Position numbers and translations under genes: made by a program. A stretch of 52,846 nt of DNA from an uncultured Saprospiraceae bacterium (GTDB lineage: Bacteria; Bacteroidota; Bacteroidia; Chitinophagales; Saprospiraceae). Below are positions 1 to 8,511 of the stretch, in pieces. Numbering within the stretch: the first letter of the stretch is position 1; every line of letters starts with the position of its first letter. The notes below the pieces were generated by a model. It ran no database searches. It was not told the origin of the DNA and was given only the letters and a program-made list of their open reading frames with translations. The DNA is taken from assembly GCA_937921595.1 (NCBI GenBank), contig CAKZTD010000131.1, positions 1 to 52,846 of the forward strand, written 5' to 3'.

Positions 1-1219
1 AGGACCAAAACTTCGGGTTGGTGAAATAGAAAACAATAATCTTCCGATCAAAACTGGAGATATTCTCACTTTTGTTAATGAGAAATGTGTGGGTACAAAG
101 GAGAAGATTTATATGAATTATGAGCGTTTTGCCAAAGATGTAAAAGTTGGTGAAAAAGTTTTAGTTGATGATGGAAAATTAATTTTTGAGATCACTGAAA
201 CCAATGGGAAAGATATCGTCAAACTTAAAGCACTATACGATGGCGTGCTTTCTTCTAACAAAGGAGTCAATCTTCCAAATACTGCAATTTCTCTTCCTTC
301 ATTAACTGAAAAAGATGAGAAAGATCTAGAATTCATTTTAGAACAACCAAGTATTAATTGGATTGCACTTTCCTTCGTTCGGACTGCAAAAGATATAAAA
401 GAGCTTCGTAAAAAGGTTGAAGCCAAAGGTCATTCTGCAAAGATCTTAGCTAAGATAGAAAAGCCAGAAGCAATCGAAAATATCGATAAAATCATCAAAG
501 CCTCAAATGCAATTATGGTTGCTCGGGGTGATCTCGGCATCGAAATGCCAATGGAGCAAATTCCGGTTTTGCAAAAAATGATTATCCAAAAGTGTATTCA
601 ATGGGCAAGACCTGTCATCGTTGCGACACACATGATGGAAAGCATGATCAAGCAACCTATTCCAACTAGAGCAGAAATTACAGATGTTGCAAATGCAGTT
701 CTTGATGGAACGGATGCGGTAATGCTTAGTGGTGAAACTTCAGTTGGAGATCATCCAGTGAGAGTAGTGCAAGCAATGAATAATATCATCACTGAAGCAG
801 AAAAAGTTTATTCTATAAAAGGTAAGCGACCAAAACCTACTCCTAAATCTCGAACGTTCTTATCTGATGCCGTTTGTTTTAATGCTGCAAAAGTTGCAGA
901 AGATGTTGGAGCTAAAGGGATTGTTGGTATGACTAGTTCAGGATATACCGCATTTAAGGTTTCAAGTTACCGACCTAATTGCAAAACTTATATTTTCTCG
1001 GATAAACAGCATATGCTTTCTACCCTCAACCTTGTTTGGGGTGTGAGATGTTTTTACTACGATAAGTTTACGACGACTGATGAAACGATTGAGGATGTAA
1101 CTAATATTTTGAAAACCGAAGGTATTGTAGAAACCAATGATATTATTATCAATACAGGAAGTATGCCTTTGGCTCGGAGACATAGAACGAATATGTTGAA
1201 GTTGACGATTATTGAGTAA
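1..1219 (+). CDS. pyk: pyruvate kinase, 5'-truncated by window edge
   Basis: Pyruvate kinase makes pyruvate and ATP from phosphoenolpyruvate and ADP in the last step of glycolysis. The reading frame is open from base 2 (GPKLRVGEI...), so the GTG at 89 is internal and the true start lies before the window. About 406 residues are visible of a usual 470-480; the missing part is the N-terminal strand and first catalytic segment. The active-site segment with IEKPEAIENI and the ARGDLGIEMP loop are present, followed by the MLSGETSVG segment and the C-terminal alpha/beta domain ending in a normal TAA. The protein looks intact otherwise. Confidence in the family is very high. Confidence 0.96.
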   Translation, partial: GPKLRVGEIENNNLPIKTGDILTFVNEKCVGTKEKIYMNYERFAKDVKVGEKVLVDDGKLIFEITETNGKDIVKLKALYDGVLSSNKGVNLPNTAISLPSLTEKDEKDLEFILEQPSINWIALSFVRTAKDIKELRKKVEAKGHSAKILAKIEKPEAIENIDKIIKASNAIMVARGDLGIEMPMEQIPVLQKMIIQKCIQWARPVIVATHMMESMIKQPIPTRAEITDVANAVLDGTDAVMLSGETSVGDHPVRVVQAMNNIITEAEKVYSIKGKRPKPTPKSRTFLSDAVCFNAAKVAEDVGAKGIVGMTSSGYTAFKVSSYRPNCKTYIFSDKQHMLSTLNLVWGVRCFYYDKFTTTDETIEDVTNILKTEGIVETNDIIINTGSMPLARRHRTNMLKLTIIE

Positions 1220-1232
1220 ATTACTCGACTCG

Positions 1233-1255
1233 CATTCTTTGACAAACTCAGAATG
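1233..1255. repeat. short inverted repeat (CATTCT...AGAATG)
   Basis: The arms CATTCT and AGAATG enclose TTGACAAACTC directly after the pyruvate kinase stop. Elements of the form CATTCT-GAGnTTGTC-AAGAATG are, from memory, common in Bacteroidota intergenic DNA. It may act as part of the pyk 3' end. This is seen directly as a repeat; its family is inferred. Confidence 0.45.
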
Positions 1256-1333
1256 ATACTTGTGGCGATAGGAATGAATTTCCTTCGAAAAATAGAAAGA
1301 GTGTTTTATGCTTTTAAGAATATAGAAGCAAAA

Positions 1334-1399
1334 AAGGGATTAAATTGATTTGTGAAAAACGGCTTAGCAAGTTGTTTCTACTCATCAATTTAATCCCTT
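1334..1399 (+). terminator. 16-bp perfect inverted repeat with 34-nt loop
   Basis: AAGGGATTAAATTGAT at 1334-1349 is matched exactly by its reverse complement at 1384-1399. The loop of 34 nt is long for an intrinsic terminator and no clean T run follows. It could end pyk transcription or be a remnant of a small element. Confidence 0.4.
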
Positions 1400-1414
1400 C
1401 TTAATTTTAGGAAA

Positions 1415-1445
1415 ACAGATCATCTGTAATATTTTCTTATTTTTG
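1415..1445 (+). promoter_or_regulatory. possible -7 element with adjacent palindrome
   Basis: TATTTTTG at 1438-1445 fits the Bacteroidota -7 consensus TAnnTTTG. Just upstream, ACAGAT-C-ATCTGT at 1415-1427 is a perfect 13-bp palindrome and could be an operator. No clear TTG sits at the -33 position, and the implied leader before the nucleotidyltransferase start would be about 140 nt, so the call is weak. Confidence 0.3.
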
Positions 1446-1588
1446 CGATCTGTTAATTCTATTTTTCGAAAAGAAATAAGAAGTTGTTTTAAAAAACATT
1501 TTCTATCCTACCAATTATAAACAAATACAAGATTCAACCGTAAATCTTAGAATAAACTTTTTTTTTAAATCAATACTTTACAACAAAT

Positions 1589-2593
1589 ATGAAGATCATT
1601 ATCCCTATGGCCGGTAGAGGCTCCCGATTACGTCCACATACATTGACTGTTCCTAAACCATTAGTGCCGATTGCTGGAAAACCAATGGTGCAAAGATTGG
1701 TAGAAGATTTATCTGCGTCTTTCGTAGGCCAAATTGAAGAAATTGCATTCATTATTGGAGACTTTGGTGAGCAAGTGAAGACTGACCTCATTGCTATTGC
1801 TGAATCACTTGGTGCAAAAGGCTCCGTTTATACCCAACATGAACCACTTGGTACCGCACATGCCATCCTTTGTGCTAAAGAGAGCATGAGCGGCCCTGCA
1901 TTTGTGGCTTTTGCGGATACGCTATTCAAAGCGGATTTCTCCGTGGAGGATGATGTGGATGGTATGATTTGGGTACAAAAAGTGGAAGATCCTTCTGCTT
2001 TTGGTGTCGTTAAAGTTGATGAGAACAATATCATTACTGATTTTGTAGAAAAATCTCCAGTTTTTGTCTCTGATATGGCGATCGTTGGAATTTACTATTT
2101 CAAGGATTCGGGTATCCTAAAAGACGAATTACAATATCTTTTGGACAATGATATTAAGGATAAAGGTGAATTTCAATTGACCAATGGTTTGGAGAATATG
2201 AAAGGCAAAGGTATGCGTTTCAAGCCTGGTACGGTAGAAGAATGGTTAGATTGTGGTAACAAAGCGAGTGTGGTTTATACCAATAGTCGAATGTTGGAGT
2301 TAAAGAAAGAAAAGGAAGATTTGATCCACGATTCAGTGGTTTTAGAGAATTCTGTAGTCATTGCGCCTTGTTATATTGGAAAAGATACAGTTGTTAAAAA
2401 TTCTATAATTGGGCCTCATGTTTCGATTGGAAATAATTCGAACATTGAGAATTCCGTTATTAATAATAGTGTTATTCAAAATAATACTTCTGTTAAAAAC
2501 GCTAACTTAGAGAACTCTATGCTGGGTAATCTGGTTGAATTTGAAGGTAAAAAGTCCGAAATTAGCATCGGAGATTACTCTGTTTCGCGATAA
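1589..2593 (+). CDS. sugar-1-phosphate nucleotidyltransferase (NTP_transferase with hexapeptide tail)
   Basis: This cytoplasmic enzyme family transfers a nucleotidyl group from an NTP to a sugar-1-phosphate, giving activated sugars for envelope polysaccharide. The N-terminus carries the signature GRGSRLRPHTLTVPKPLVPI for nucleotide and metal binding (residues 8-27). A Rossmann-like catalytic domain runs to about residue 235. From about 240 on, short repeats such as SVVIAPCYIG and NSVINNSVIQ form the start of a left-handed beta-helix. The length of 334 residues fits RmlA/GlmU-like proteins of Bacteroidota. The exact sugar and base cannot be told from sequence alone. The ATG at 1589 begins the conserved MKIIIPMAG and is secure. 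Confidence 0.88.
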   Translation: MKIIIPMAGRGSRLRPHTLTVPKPLVPIAGKPMVQRLVEDLSASFVGQIEEIAFIIGDFGEQVKTDLIAIAESLGAKGSVYTQHEPLGTAHAILCAKESMSGPAFVAFADTLFKADFSVEDDVDGMIWVQKVEDPSAFGVVKVDENNIITDFVEKSPVFVSDMAIVGIYYFKDSGILKDELQYLLDNDIKDKGEFQLTNGLENMKGKGMRFKPGTVEEWLDCGNKASVVYTNSRMLELKKEKEDLIHDSVVLENSVVIAPCYIGKDTVVKNSIIGPHVSIGNNSNIENSVINNSVIQNNTSVKNANLENSMLGNLVEFEGKKSEISIGDYSVSR

Positions 2594-2660
2594 AGTGAGT
2601 GAAAGGCATTAATAATCGTACAAATAAAAATGGAGAGTATACGTTTTTATTTTAGTTCTA

Positions 2661-2732
2661 ATTGATATAGTTATGTTGTGATGTAAGTTATATAGCTATA
2701 TAACCACATAATTATATCACAATATTCTTAGA
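2661..2732. repeat. large AT-rich imperfect hairpin with 18-bp central palindrome
   Basis: The centre at about 2688-2705 is the perfect palindrome GTTATATAGCTATATAAC. Outside it, ATTGATATAGTTATG pairs imperfectly with CATAATTATATCACAAT. The whole can fold into a hairpin of about 70 nt between two genes on the same strand. It could be a terminator or a regulatory site for the TPR gene; no U-run follows directly. Confidence 0.5.
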
Positions 2733-2800
2733 GAACTGTTTATTAAATTTTCACTATTAATGTCCAACACTTAATACGAGCATAGCTCAAAAAATATATT

Positions 2801-4525
2801 ATGAATTATTTACGCCTTTATTTTGGTATTAGTCTTTTGGTCTTGTCTTGTTGCATTACAAATACTATAAATGCTCAGATCAAGCAAGTCTCTGAAGAGG
2901 AGATTAATACTCAAAAGGTTTTCATCGATGCTATTAAGGAGAAAACCCTTGGTAATTACGAGAATGCTGCGACGCTTTTTAAAGAAGTTTTGAAAAGAGA
3001 TAAGAACAATCACGTTGCAGCTTATGAGCTGGCGAGAATTTATAACTATTTAGAAAAGAAAGAAAAGGCTTTAAAATCGATCAAATTGGCAATTGCCAGT
3101 GATGGTGAGAATCAATGGTATCAGATGTTTTTGGCAGAGATGTACGAGATCAATGATCAAGCAAAAGATGCCGCAAAGGTTTACGATAAGCTTTTAGATG
3201 AAAATCCGAAAGATGCTTATTTCTATGAAAAGCTAGCTTATCTTTTGGTTAAAGGAGGACAGCCGGAAAAAGCGATTGAAGTTTACGATCGTATGGAAAA
3301 ACGCTTTGGCGTTCACGAAGACATTTCAACGCGTAAGCATCGGATCTACCTCGGCATGGGTGATAAAACTAAAGCAGCAAATGAATTAGAAAACCTTATT
3401 CGTTATGCACCTTCTAATACCGATAATTATCATCGCCTCGCAAGTTTCCATCTTCAAATGGGAGATACAGAATTAGCCAATCAGGTGTATGAAAGAGTTT
3501 TAGAAATTGATCCTGCGGATGTCAAAGCGAGTATCGCTTTAGCAGGAAGTTCTAAAAGCGGAGGTAATGATTCTGATTATCTGGCAACCTTAAAACCGCT
3601 TTTTGAAAAAGAAGATGTCAATATCGATTTAAAAATCAAAGAACTGTATCCTTATATTCAAAAAGTAGTGGATGGCAAAGCTGATCAAGGGTTGACAGAT
3701 GCGACACTTGAATTAGCTGCGACTTTAGAAAATGTTCATCCTAAAGAAGCGAAATCTTTCGCTGCGCATGCTGACCTTTTGTATTACACTGGAGATAAAA
3801 CAGCTGCGCTTTCAAAATATCAATCGGCTTTGAAATTGAATAAATCTATTTTTCAAATTTGGGAGCAAGTGCTTTATATCCAATTGGAAACTGGAGATTA
3901 TAAAGGAATGCTTCCGGTGAGTGAAGATGCGATTGATCGCTTTCCAAATAAAGCTCAGGCTTATTATTTTAATGGTCTTGCTCTTGGACAAAACAAGCAA
4001 CATAAAAATGCGGTAAGTAGTTTTAAACAAGCGCTTTTGATGTCTAGAAAAAATCCAATGCTTCAAGTAGATATTCACAATCACTTGGCCTCGGAGTATT
4101 TTATATTGAAACAATTTGATAAATCAGATCAGTCTTTTGAAAAAGCTTTAAAGATCAATCCTAATGATCATATGGTTTTAAATCGTTACAGTGCTTACCT
4201 TGCTATGCGAAATGAAAACCTTGAAAAAGCAAAATCAATGTCAGCATTGAGTAATGAATTAGCTCCGAATCAAGCAAGCTACCAGGATACTTATGGTTGG
4301 ATTTTATATCGTATGAAAGAATATAAAGCTGCTAAAGATTGGACGAATAAAGCATTGAGTAATGGTGGAGTAGAATCTCCAAGTATTCTTGATCACTATG
4401 GTGATATTTTGTTTCAACTTAAGGAAATAGAAGAAGCGGTTTCTTATTGGCAAAAGGCTTTAGAAAAAGGTTCTGAGTCTCCGCTTTTGGAAAAGAAAAT
4501 TGCGGATCGAAAGATTTACGAGTAG
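2801..4525 (+). CDS. secreted tetratricopeptide repeat protein
   Basis: A 574-residue protein starting with a signal peptide (hydrophobic segment LYFGISLLVLSCCI, likely cleavage after INA near residue 25). Almost all the rest is made of TPR units with the pattern of paired helices, for example segments around residues 50-120, 130-240 and 380-560 with typical A-Y-x-x-G/A-x-x-Y and P-x-x-x-x-A-x-x positions. TPR arrays bind other proteins; in Bacteroidota such periplasmic proteins often serve envelope assembly or gliding/secretion machinery, but nothing shows the partner here. It is followed at once by a strong bidirectional terminator. No catalytic domain is visible. Confidence 0.85.
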   Translation: MNYLRLYFGISLLVLSCCITNTINAQIKQVSEEEINTQKVFIDAIKEKTLGNYENAATLFKEVLKRDKNNHVAAYELARIYNYLEKKEKALKSIKLAIASDGENQWYQMFLAEMYEINDQAKDAAKVYDKLLDENPKDAYFYEKLAYLLVKGGQPEKAIEVYDRMEKRFGVHEDISTRKHRIYLGMGDKTKAANELENLIRYAPSNTDNYHRLASFHLQMGDTELANQVYERVLEIDPADVKASIALAGSSKSGGNDSDYLATLKPLFEKEDVNIDLKIKELYPYIQKVVDGKADQGLTDATLELAATLENVHPKEAKSFAAHADLLYYTGDKTAALSKYQSALKLNKSIFQIWEQVLYIQLETGDYKGMLPVSEDAIDRFPNKAQAYYFNGLALGQNKQHKNAVSSFKQALLMSRKNPMLQVDIHNHLASEYFILKQFDKSDQSFEKALKINPNDHMVLNRYSAYLAMRNENLEKAKSMSALSNELAPNQASYQDTYGWILYRMKEYKAAKDWTNKALSNGGVESPSILDHYGDILFQLKEIEEAVSYWQKALEKGSESPLLEKKIADRKIYE

Positions 4526-4533
4526 TATTTTGA

Positions 4534-4572
4534 ATAACGTTTACTAAACTTTGAGAGTTTAGTAAACGTTAT
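4534..4572. terminator. bidirectional terminator between convergent genes
   Basis: A perfect 17-bp stem, ATAACGTTTACTAAACT at 4534-4550 against its exact reverse complement at 4556-4572, closes a 5-nt loop. It lies 8 bases after the TPR stop and just past the end of the antiporter on the other strand, so it serves both. Confidence 0.8.
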
Positions 4573-4580
4573 CAACAAAA

Positions 4581-6449
4581 TTAAGTAGGAACTACTGGTT
4601 CTTCCTTTTCTTCTTCAAAAGTGACCTCCTGTCCGGCATAAACCAAAACATCTCCTTCACTAATTTTCAGATTTTTAGAGTTCGCTGTCAGGATTAAAAC
4701 CTTGCCACTAGAACTTTGCTTGAGGAATAATGGAATACTCTTAATCTTCTCATGGATTAATTCAATTACCTTTTTAAAATGATCTTCTGAATTTATAGTT
4801 ATCTCATGGTAATTTGGAAAATCTCTCACCACTTCACCGAGATTGATGTAGTCATCTGTATTAGAAAATAATCCTTCATCTGGAATTTCATTAATTGGTT
4901 TTTTCATCTCCTCTGGAGATACCAATCTGTAGGTACCATTCTCACCAAATTCTGAATGGAATTTATTAACCGCATATTTATTTACATCAGGACTACTCGT
5001 CATCGCCAACAAATACCCTACATCCAAAAACTCCATATTGTCTCCAAGTTGATCACTGTAAATATTATTTTTATAAGCTTGCAATCCTTCTCCTTGGGCC
5101 TTCTCAACAGATTTGTCATTATTATCAATCAGTACAACATTACGACCAGATTCCTGAAGGTACTTCGCAATGAACTTTGATGCTCTATTGATTCCAACAA
5201 TCATTACTCCATCTGAACTATCCATAATAACACCCAACCACTTTGCAACTAACCTTGCAGTTGTCGCATTTAGCAATACTGTTCCCAATACAATCATAAA
5301 TACTAAAGGCGTAATATACTCTGCTCCTGCGTATCCTTTTTCTACCAACTTCAAACCGAAAAGCGAAGCAATACCTGCAGCTACAATCCCCCGAGGTCCT
5401 ACCCAACTAATAAACGTTTTTTCATTGGTCGTCAACTCACTTCCTCTGGTACTCATGAAAACACCAATCGGTCGCAAAACAAAAACTACAGTCCCAAATA
5501 GGGCTAAACATCTCCAATCTAACAAAAGGTTCAAGTGATCCATATCCATATTAGCGGAGAGTAAAATAAAGAGCATCGAAATCAACAGCACACTCAGCGA
5601 TTCTTTAAAATCTAAAATGCCTTTCACCTCTGGAACATTCAAGTTTCCTAAAACCATTCCCATCACTACAACAGCCAAAAGTCCGGATTCGTGAGCCATA
5701 GAATCTGACCCCACAAATACGGCTAAGACTAAGGCTAGTGAAAATACATTCAATAAATAATGCGGAATTAGTTTTTGCTTGATCATATAATACATCAGAT
5801 AAGCAGAAGTAAAGCCAATACTTGCTCCGATTGCTACGACTTTTCCAAAAACCGGTAAAGCATGGATCGTAAACATTCCACCTTCACCAGAGATAATAAA
5901 TTCAAATACCAATACCGCTACCAAAGCACCAATTGGATCAATTAGAATTCCTTCCCATTTCAATACCGTTCCTATATTTTTACTCAAAGGAACATTTCTA
6001 AGGATCGGAGCAATAACTGTCGGCCCGGTCACTATAATCAATCCCGCAAATAAAAATGCCATTGACCAGTTTAATTCCATGATGAAATGTGCAGCAATAC
6101 CTGCTCCAATGAAAGTAACTAGTGAACCTATGGAGATCAGTTTTAAAATAACGTCTCTTAAGCCTTTGATTTCTTTTAACTTCAGTGTCAATCCGCCTTC
6201 AAAAAGTATAATTCCGATCGATAAGGAAACAAAATAAAAGAGGATTTGCCCTGGGAAAAGTCCATGTCCTGTCGCATCGCCCTGATAAATTGGTTCGATC
6301 CATTTACTTCCATCTTCCGACCAAAGTGTGGATAATGGGCCAACGATCAAACCAATGATAATTAAAGGTAAAATGGCAGGAACCCGGGTCCGCCAAGCGA
6401 CCCATTGTGCAAATATTCCTAAAACGATAATTCCAGCAAGTTCTAACAT
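4581..6449 (-). CDS. cation/proton antiporter (CPA1/NhaP-like) with RCK domain
   Basis: An inner-membrane antiporter exchanging Na+ or K+ for protons. About 400 N-terminal residues form the membrane domain with many hydrophobic segments. The segment GPTVIAPILRN followed by WEGILIDPIGALVAV matches the unwound-helix and ion-binding region of NhaP-type exchangers, with an aspartate in the LIDPIGA motif. From about residue 410 there is a Rossmann-type RCK_N/TrkA-N domain (VMIVGINRASKFIAKYL, then VVLIDNN). The last ~70 residues resemble an RCK_C domain. This layout suggests gating by nucleotide or pH. The gene stands alone, convergent with the TPR gene and divergent from prfC. The transported cation is not known. 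Confidence 0.87.
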   Translation of the reverse strand: MLELAGIIVLGIFAQWVAWRTRVPAILPLIIIGLIVGPLSTLWSEDGSKWIEPIYQGDATGHGLFPGQILFYFVSLSIGIILFEGGLTLKLKEIKGLRDVILKLISIGSLVTFIGAGIAAHFIMELNWSMAFLFAGLIIVTGPTVIAPILRNVPLSKNIGTVLKWEGILIDPIGALVAVLVFEFIISGEGGMFTIHALPVFGKVVAIGASIGFTSAYLMYYMIKQKLIPHYLLNVFSLALVLAVFVGSDSMAHESGLLAVVVMGMVLGNLNVPEVKGILDFKESLSVLLISMLFILLSANMDMDHLNLLLDWRCLALFGTVVFVLRPIGVFMSTRGSELTTNEKTFISWVGPRGIVAAGIASLFGLKLVEKGYAGAEYITPLVFMIVLGTVLLNATTARLVAKWLGVIMDSSDGVMIVGINRASKFIAKYLQESGRNVVLIDNNDKSVEKAQGEGLQAYKNNIYSDQLGDNMEFLDVGYLLAMTSSPDVNKYAVNKFHSEFGENGTYRLVSPEEMKKPINEIPDEGLFSNTDDYINLGEVVRDFPNYHEITINSEDHFKKVIELIHEKIKSIPLFLKQSSSGKVLILTANSKNLKISEGDVLVYAGQEVTFEEEKEEPVVPT

Positions 6450-6769
6450 CGAGATTAGTTTCTAAATTGTCTACTTAATTATTTGTTTGAATTCAGGGCT
6501 TAAAATAGGAAAAATTTATCGATTCCAAGAGGTATCCTTAATCGTCGTTAAGAAATTCAGAGCTTGTTCTCCTCTCAAACGAAACGATCTCTATTATCTA
6601 CTGTTACACATATAATTGGTTAAAGGCTTACCTTTTTCATTAATACCCCTCCAATTCTCCCTAAATCCCTCGAAATACTTACCTTTGCAGCTTTATTGAA
6701 AAATCAATATTTGATCGATGTTTACTAAAATTTTAAACTTTATTAAACATTAGAGCGATTCCTTAAATT
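6450..6769. other. divergent intergenic region (antiporter / prfC)
   Basis: This 320-base stretch carries the upstream regions of both the antiporter and prfC. The only element that stands out is a TACCTTTG -7 box for prfC. No gene or strong hairpin is seen. Confidence 0.6.
6680..6687 (+). promoter_or_regulatory. -7 promoter element of prfC
   Basis: TACCTTTG matches TAnnTTTG exactly, about 80 bases before the prfC start. No TTG lies 19-21 bases upstream, so the -33 half is not supported. Confidence 0.35.
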
Positions 6770-8353
6770 ATGGCAAATTTAAAACAAGAAATATCTATTC
6801 GAAGAACCTTTGGGATTATCAGTCACCCGGATGCTGGAAAGACTACCCTGACGGAGAAGCTTTTACTTTTTGGTGGTGCAATTCAGGTTGCTGGCGCGGT
6901 GAAATCCAATAAGATCAAAAAAAGTGCGACTTCTGATTTCATGGATATCGAGCGACAAAGAGGGATCTCCGTAGCGACTTCCGTTATGGCTTTTGAATAC
7001 AGAGGAAAAAAAATCAACATCCTGGATACTCCGGGTCACAAAGATTTTGCGGAAGATACTTATCGAACACTTACTGCGGTGGATAGTGTGATTGTGGTAA
7101 TTGATGTCGCGAAAGGTGTCGAGCCTCAAACTGAAAAATTGGTAAAGGTTTGTCGAATGCGGAAGACGCCTATCATTGTTTTTATAAACAAATTGGATAG
7201 AGAAGGAAAAGATGGTTTCGATTTGCTGGATGACTTGGAGCAAAAACTTGGACTGACCGTTACACCTTTGAGTTGGCCGATTGGAATGGGACAACGTTTT
7301 AAAGGAGTATATAATCGTTATGAAAAAAAGCTAAATTTATTTAGTGCTCACGGAAAGCAAACTCAAGAGGAGACTATTGAATTTACAGATTTGAACAATC
7401 CTGAATTGGAAACTCATATCGGTGAAGCGGCAGCTAAAGAACTCCGCGAAGAAACGCACTTGATTGAAGAAGTTTATCCGGAATTAGATTTAGAAGCTTA
7501 TTCTAAAGGAGATTTGAGTCCCGTATTTTTTGGATCAGCGATTAATAATTTTGGTGTAAAAGAGTTACTAGATTGCTTTGTTGAAATCGCTCCTACTCCA
7601 CTGCCAAGAATTACCGAAGAAAGACAGGTCAATCCGGAAGAAGATAAATTTTCAGGTTTCATTTTTAAGATTCATGCCAACATGGATCCTAAACACCGAG
7701 ATCGAATTGCTTTCCTTAGAATATGTAGTGGTACCTTCGAAAGAAACACCAATTATTTTCATGTTAGAAATAATAAAAAAATAAAATTCTCGAATCCGAC
7801 TGCATTTATGGCTTCTAAAAAATCAGTAGTTGATGAAGCTTTCCCAGGAGATATTGTTGGTCTATACGATAGTGGAAATTTCAAAATCGGAGATTCTCTA
7901 ACCGAAGGCGAGATCATTCATTTCAAAGGAATTCCAAGTTTCTCTCCAGAGCAGTTTCGTTTTGTTGAAAATGCTGACCCTATGAAATCCAAACAACTAG
8001 CTAAAGGTTTGACGCAGTTGATGGACGAAGGTGTAGCGCAGCTTTTTACTAAAGATTTTAATAATCGAAAAATAATTGGAACGGTTGGAGCACTTCAATT
8101 TGATGTCATCCAGTATCGACTGAAACATGAGTATGGTGCTTCTTGTAATTACGAACCGGTGAATCTTCATAAAGCTTGTTGGGTCGAATGTGATGACCCG
8201 GTGAAGTTCAAAGAATTTAAAAATCGAAGAAAACGGGACATGGCTCATGACAAAGATGGTAAGCCAGTATTTCTTGCAGAGAGTGCTTGGGTTTTAAAAT
8301 CAACACAGGAGAATTTTCCAGAAGTTAAGTTTCATTTCCAAAGTGACTTTTAG
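6770..8353 (+). CDS. prfC: peptide chain release factor 3 (RF3)
   Basis: RF3 is a translational GTPase that recycles RF1 and RF2 from the ribosome after peptide release. The G motifs are all present: [10 protein letters not shown] (G1, residues ~18-27), the RGISV switch (G2), DTPGHKDF (G3) and NKLDREG (G4). Domain II and the RF3-specific C-terminal domain ([19 protein letters not shown], then [10 protein letters not shown]) follow. The 527-residue length is standard for the family. The start at 6770 ([17 protein letters not shown]) agrees with the family N-terminus. The gene is alone with its own promoter region and is followed by a degenerate repeat hairpin before glyS. Confidence 0.97.
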   Translation: MANLKQEISIRRTFGIISHPDAGKTTLTEKLLLFGGAIQVAGAVKSNKIKKSATSDFMDIERQRGISVATSVMAFEYRGKKINILDTPGHKDFAEDTYRTLTAVDSVIVVIDVAKGVEPQTEKLVKVCRMRKTPIIVFINKLDREGKDGFDLLDDLEQKLGLTVTPLSWPIGMGQRFKGVYNRYEKKLNLFSAHGKQTQEETIEFTDLNNPELETHIGEAAAKELREETHLIEEVYPELDLEAYSKGDLSPVFFGSAINNFGVKELLDCFVEIAPTPLPRITEERQVNPEEDKFSGFIFKIHANMDPKHRDRIAFLRICSGTFERNTNYFHVRNNKKIKFSNPTAFMASKKSVVDEAFPGDIVGLYDSGNFKIGDSLTEGEIIHFKGIPSFSPEQFRFVENADPMKSKQLAKGLTQLMDEGVAQLFTKDFNNRKIIGTVGALQFDVIQYRLKHEYGASCNYEPVNLHKACWVECDDPVKFKEFKNRRKRDMAHDKDGKPVFLAESAWVLKSTQENFPEVKFHFQSDF

Positions 8354-8354
8354 A

Positions 8355-8432
8355 CAAGTCAGTAAGTGAACAAACTAATAAGTGAACGATGGTTTAGCTT
8401 ATTGTTTGCTTGCTAACTGAACAACTCGCTAA
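8355..8432. repeat. octamer-phased degenerate repeat, imperfect hairpin (site A)
   Basis: The left arm contains TAAGTGAAC at 8363-8371 and again at 8379-8387, exactly 16 bases apart. The right arm contains GCTAACT at 8412-8418 and 8428-8434, again 16 apart. The two arms pair imperfectly. Read in steps of eight, units such as AAGTCAGT, AAGTGAAC and AAACTAAT appear. It may double as the prfC terminator. Confidence 0.5.
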
Positions 8433-8511
8433 CTTTTTCTTTCAGGGAACTTATCCAAGATAAATTACGTAGAATACAATCAATCAAAAATCTTATAAAA
8501 ATATTAATCGC

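Larger units (their letters stand above)
1220..1588. other. intergenic region with two inverted repeats and a possible promoter
   Basis: No gene is seen here. The stretch holds a short inverted repeat at 1233-1255, a 16-bp inverted repeat at 1334-1399, and a TAnnTTTG-type element at 1438-1445 preceded by a 13-bp palindrome at 1415-1427. A T-rich run lies just before the next start codon at 1589. Confidence 0.6.

Noticed and set aside
89-89. GTG at 89 as the start of pyruvate kinase
   Set aside because: The frame is open to base 2 and encodes family sequence (GPKLRVGEI) upstream of the GTG.
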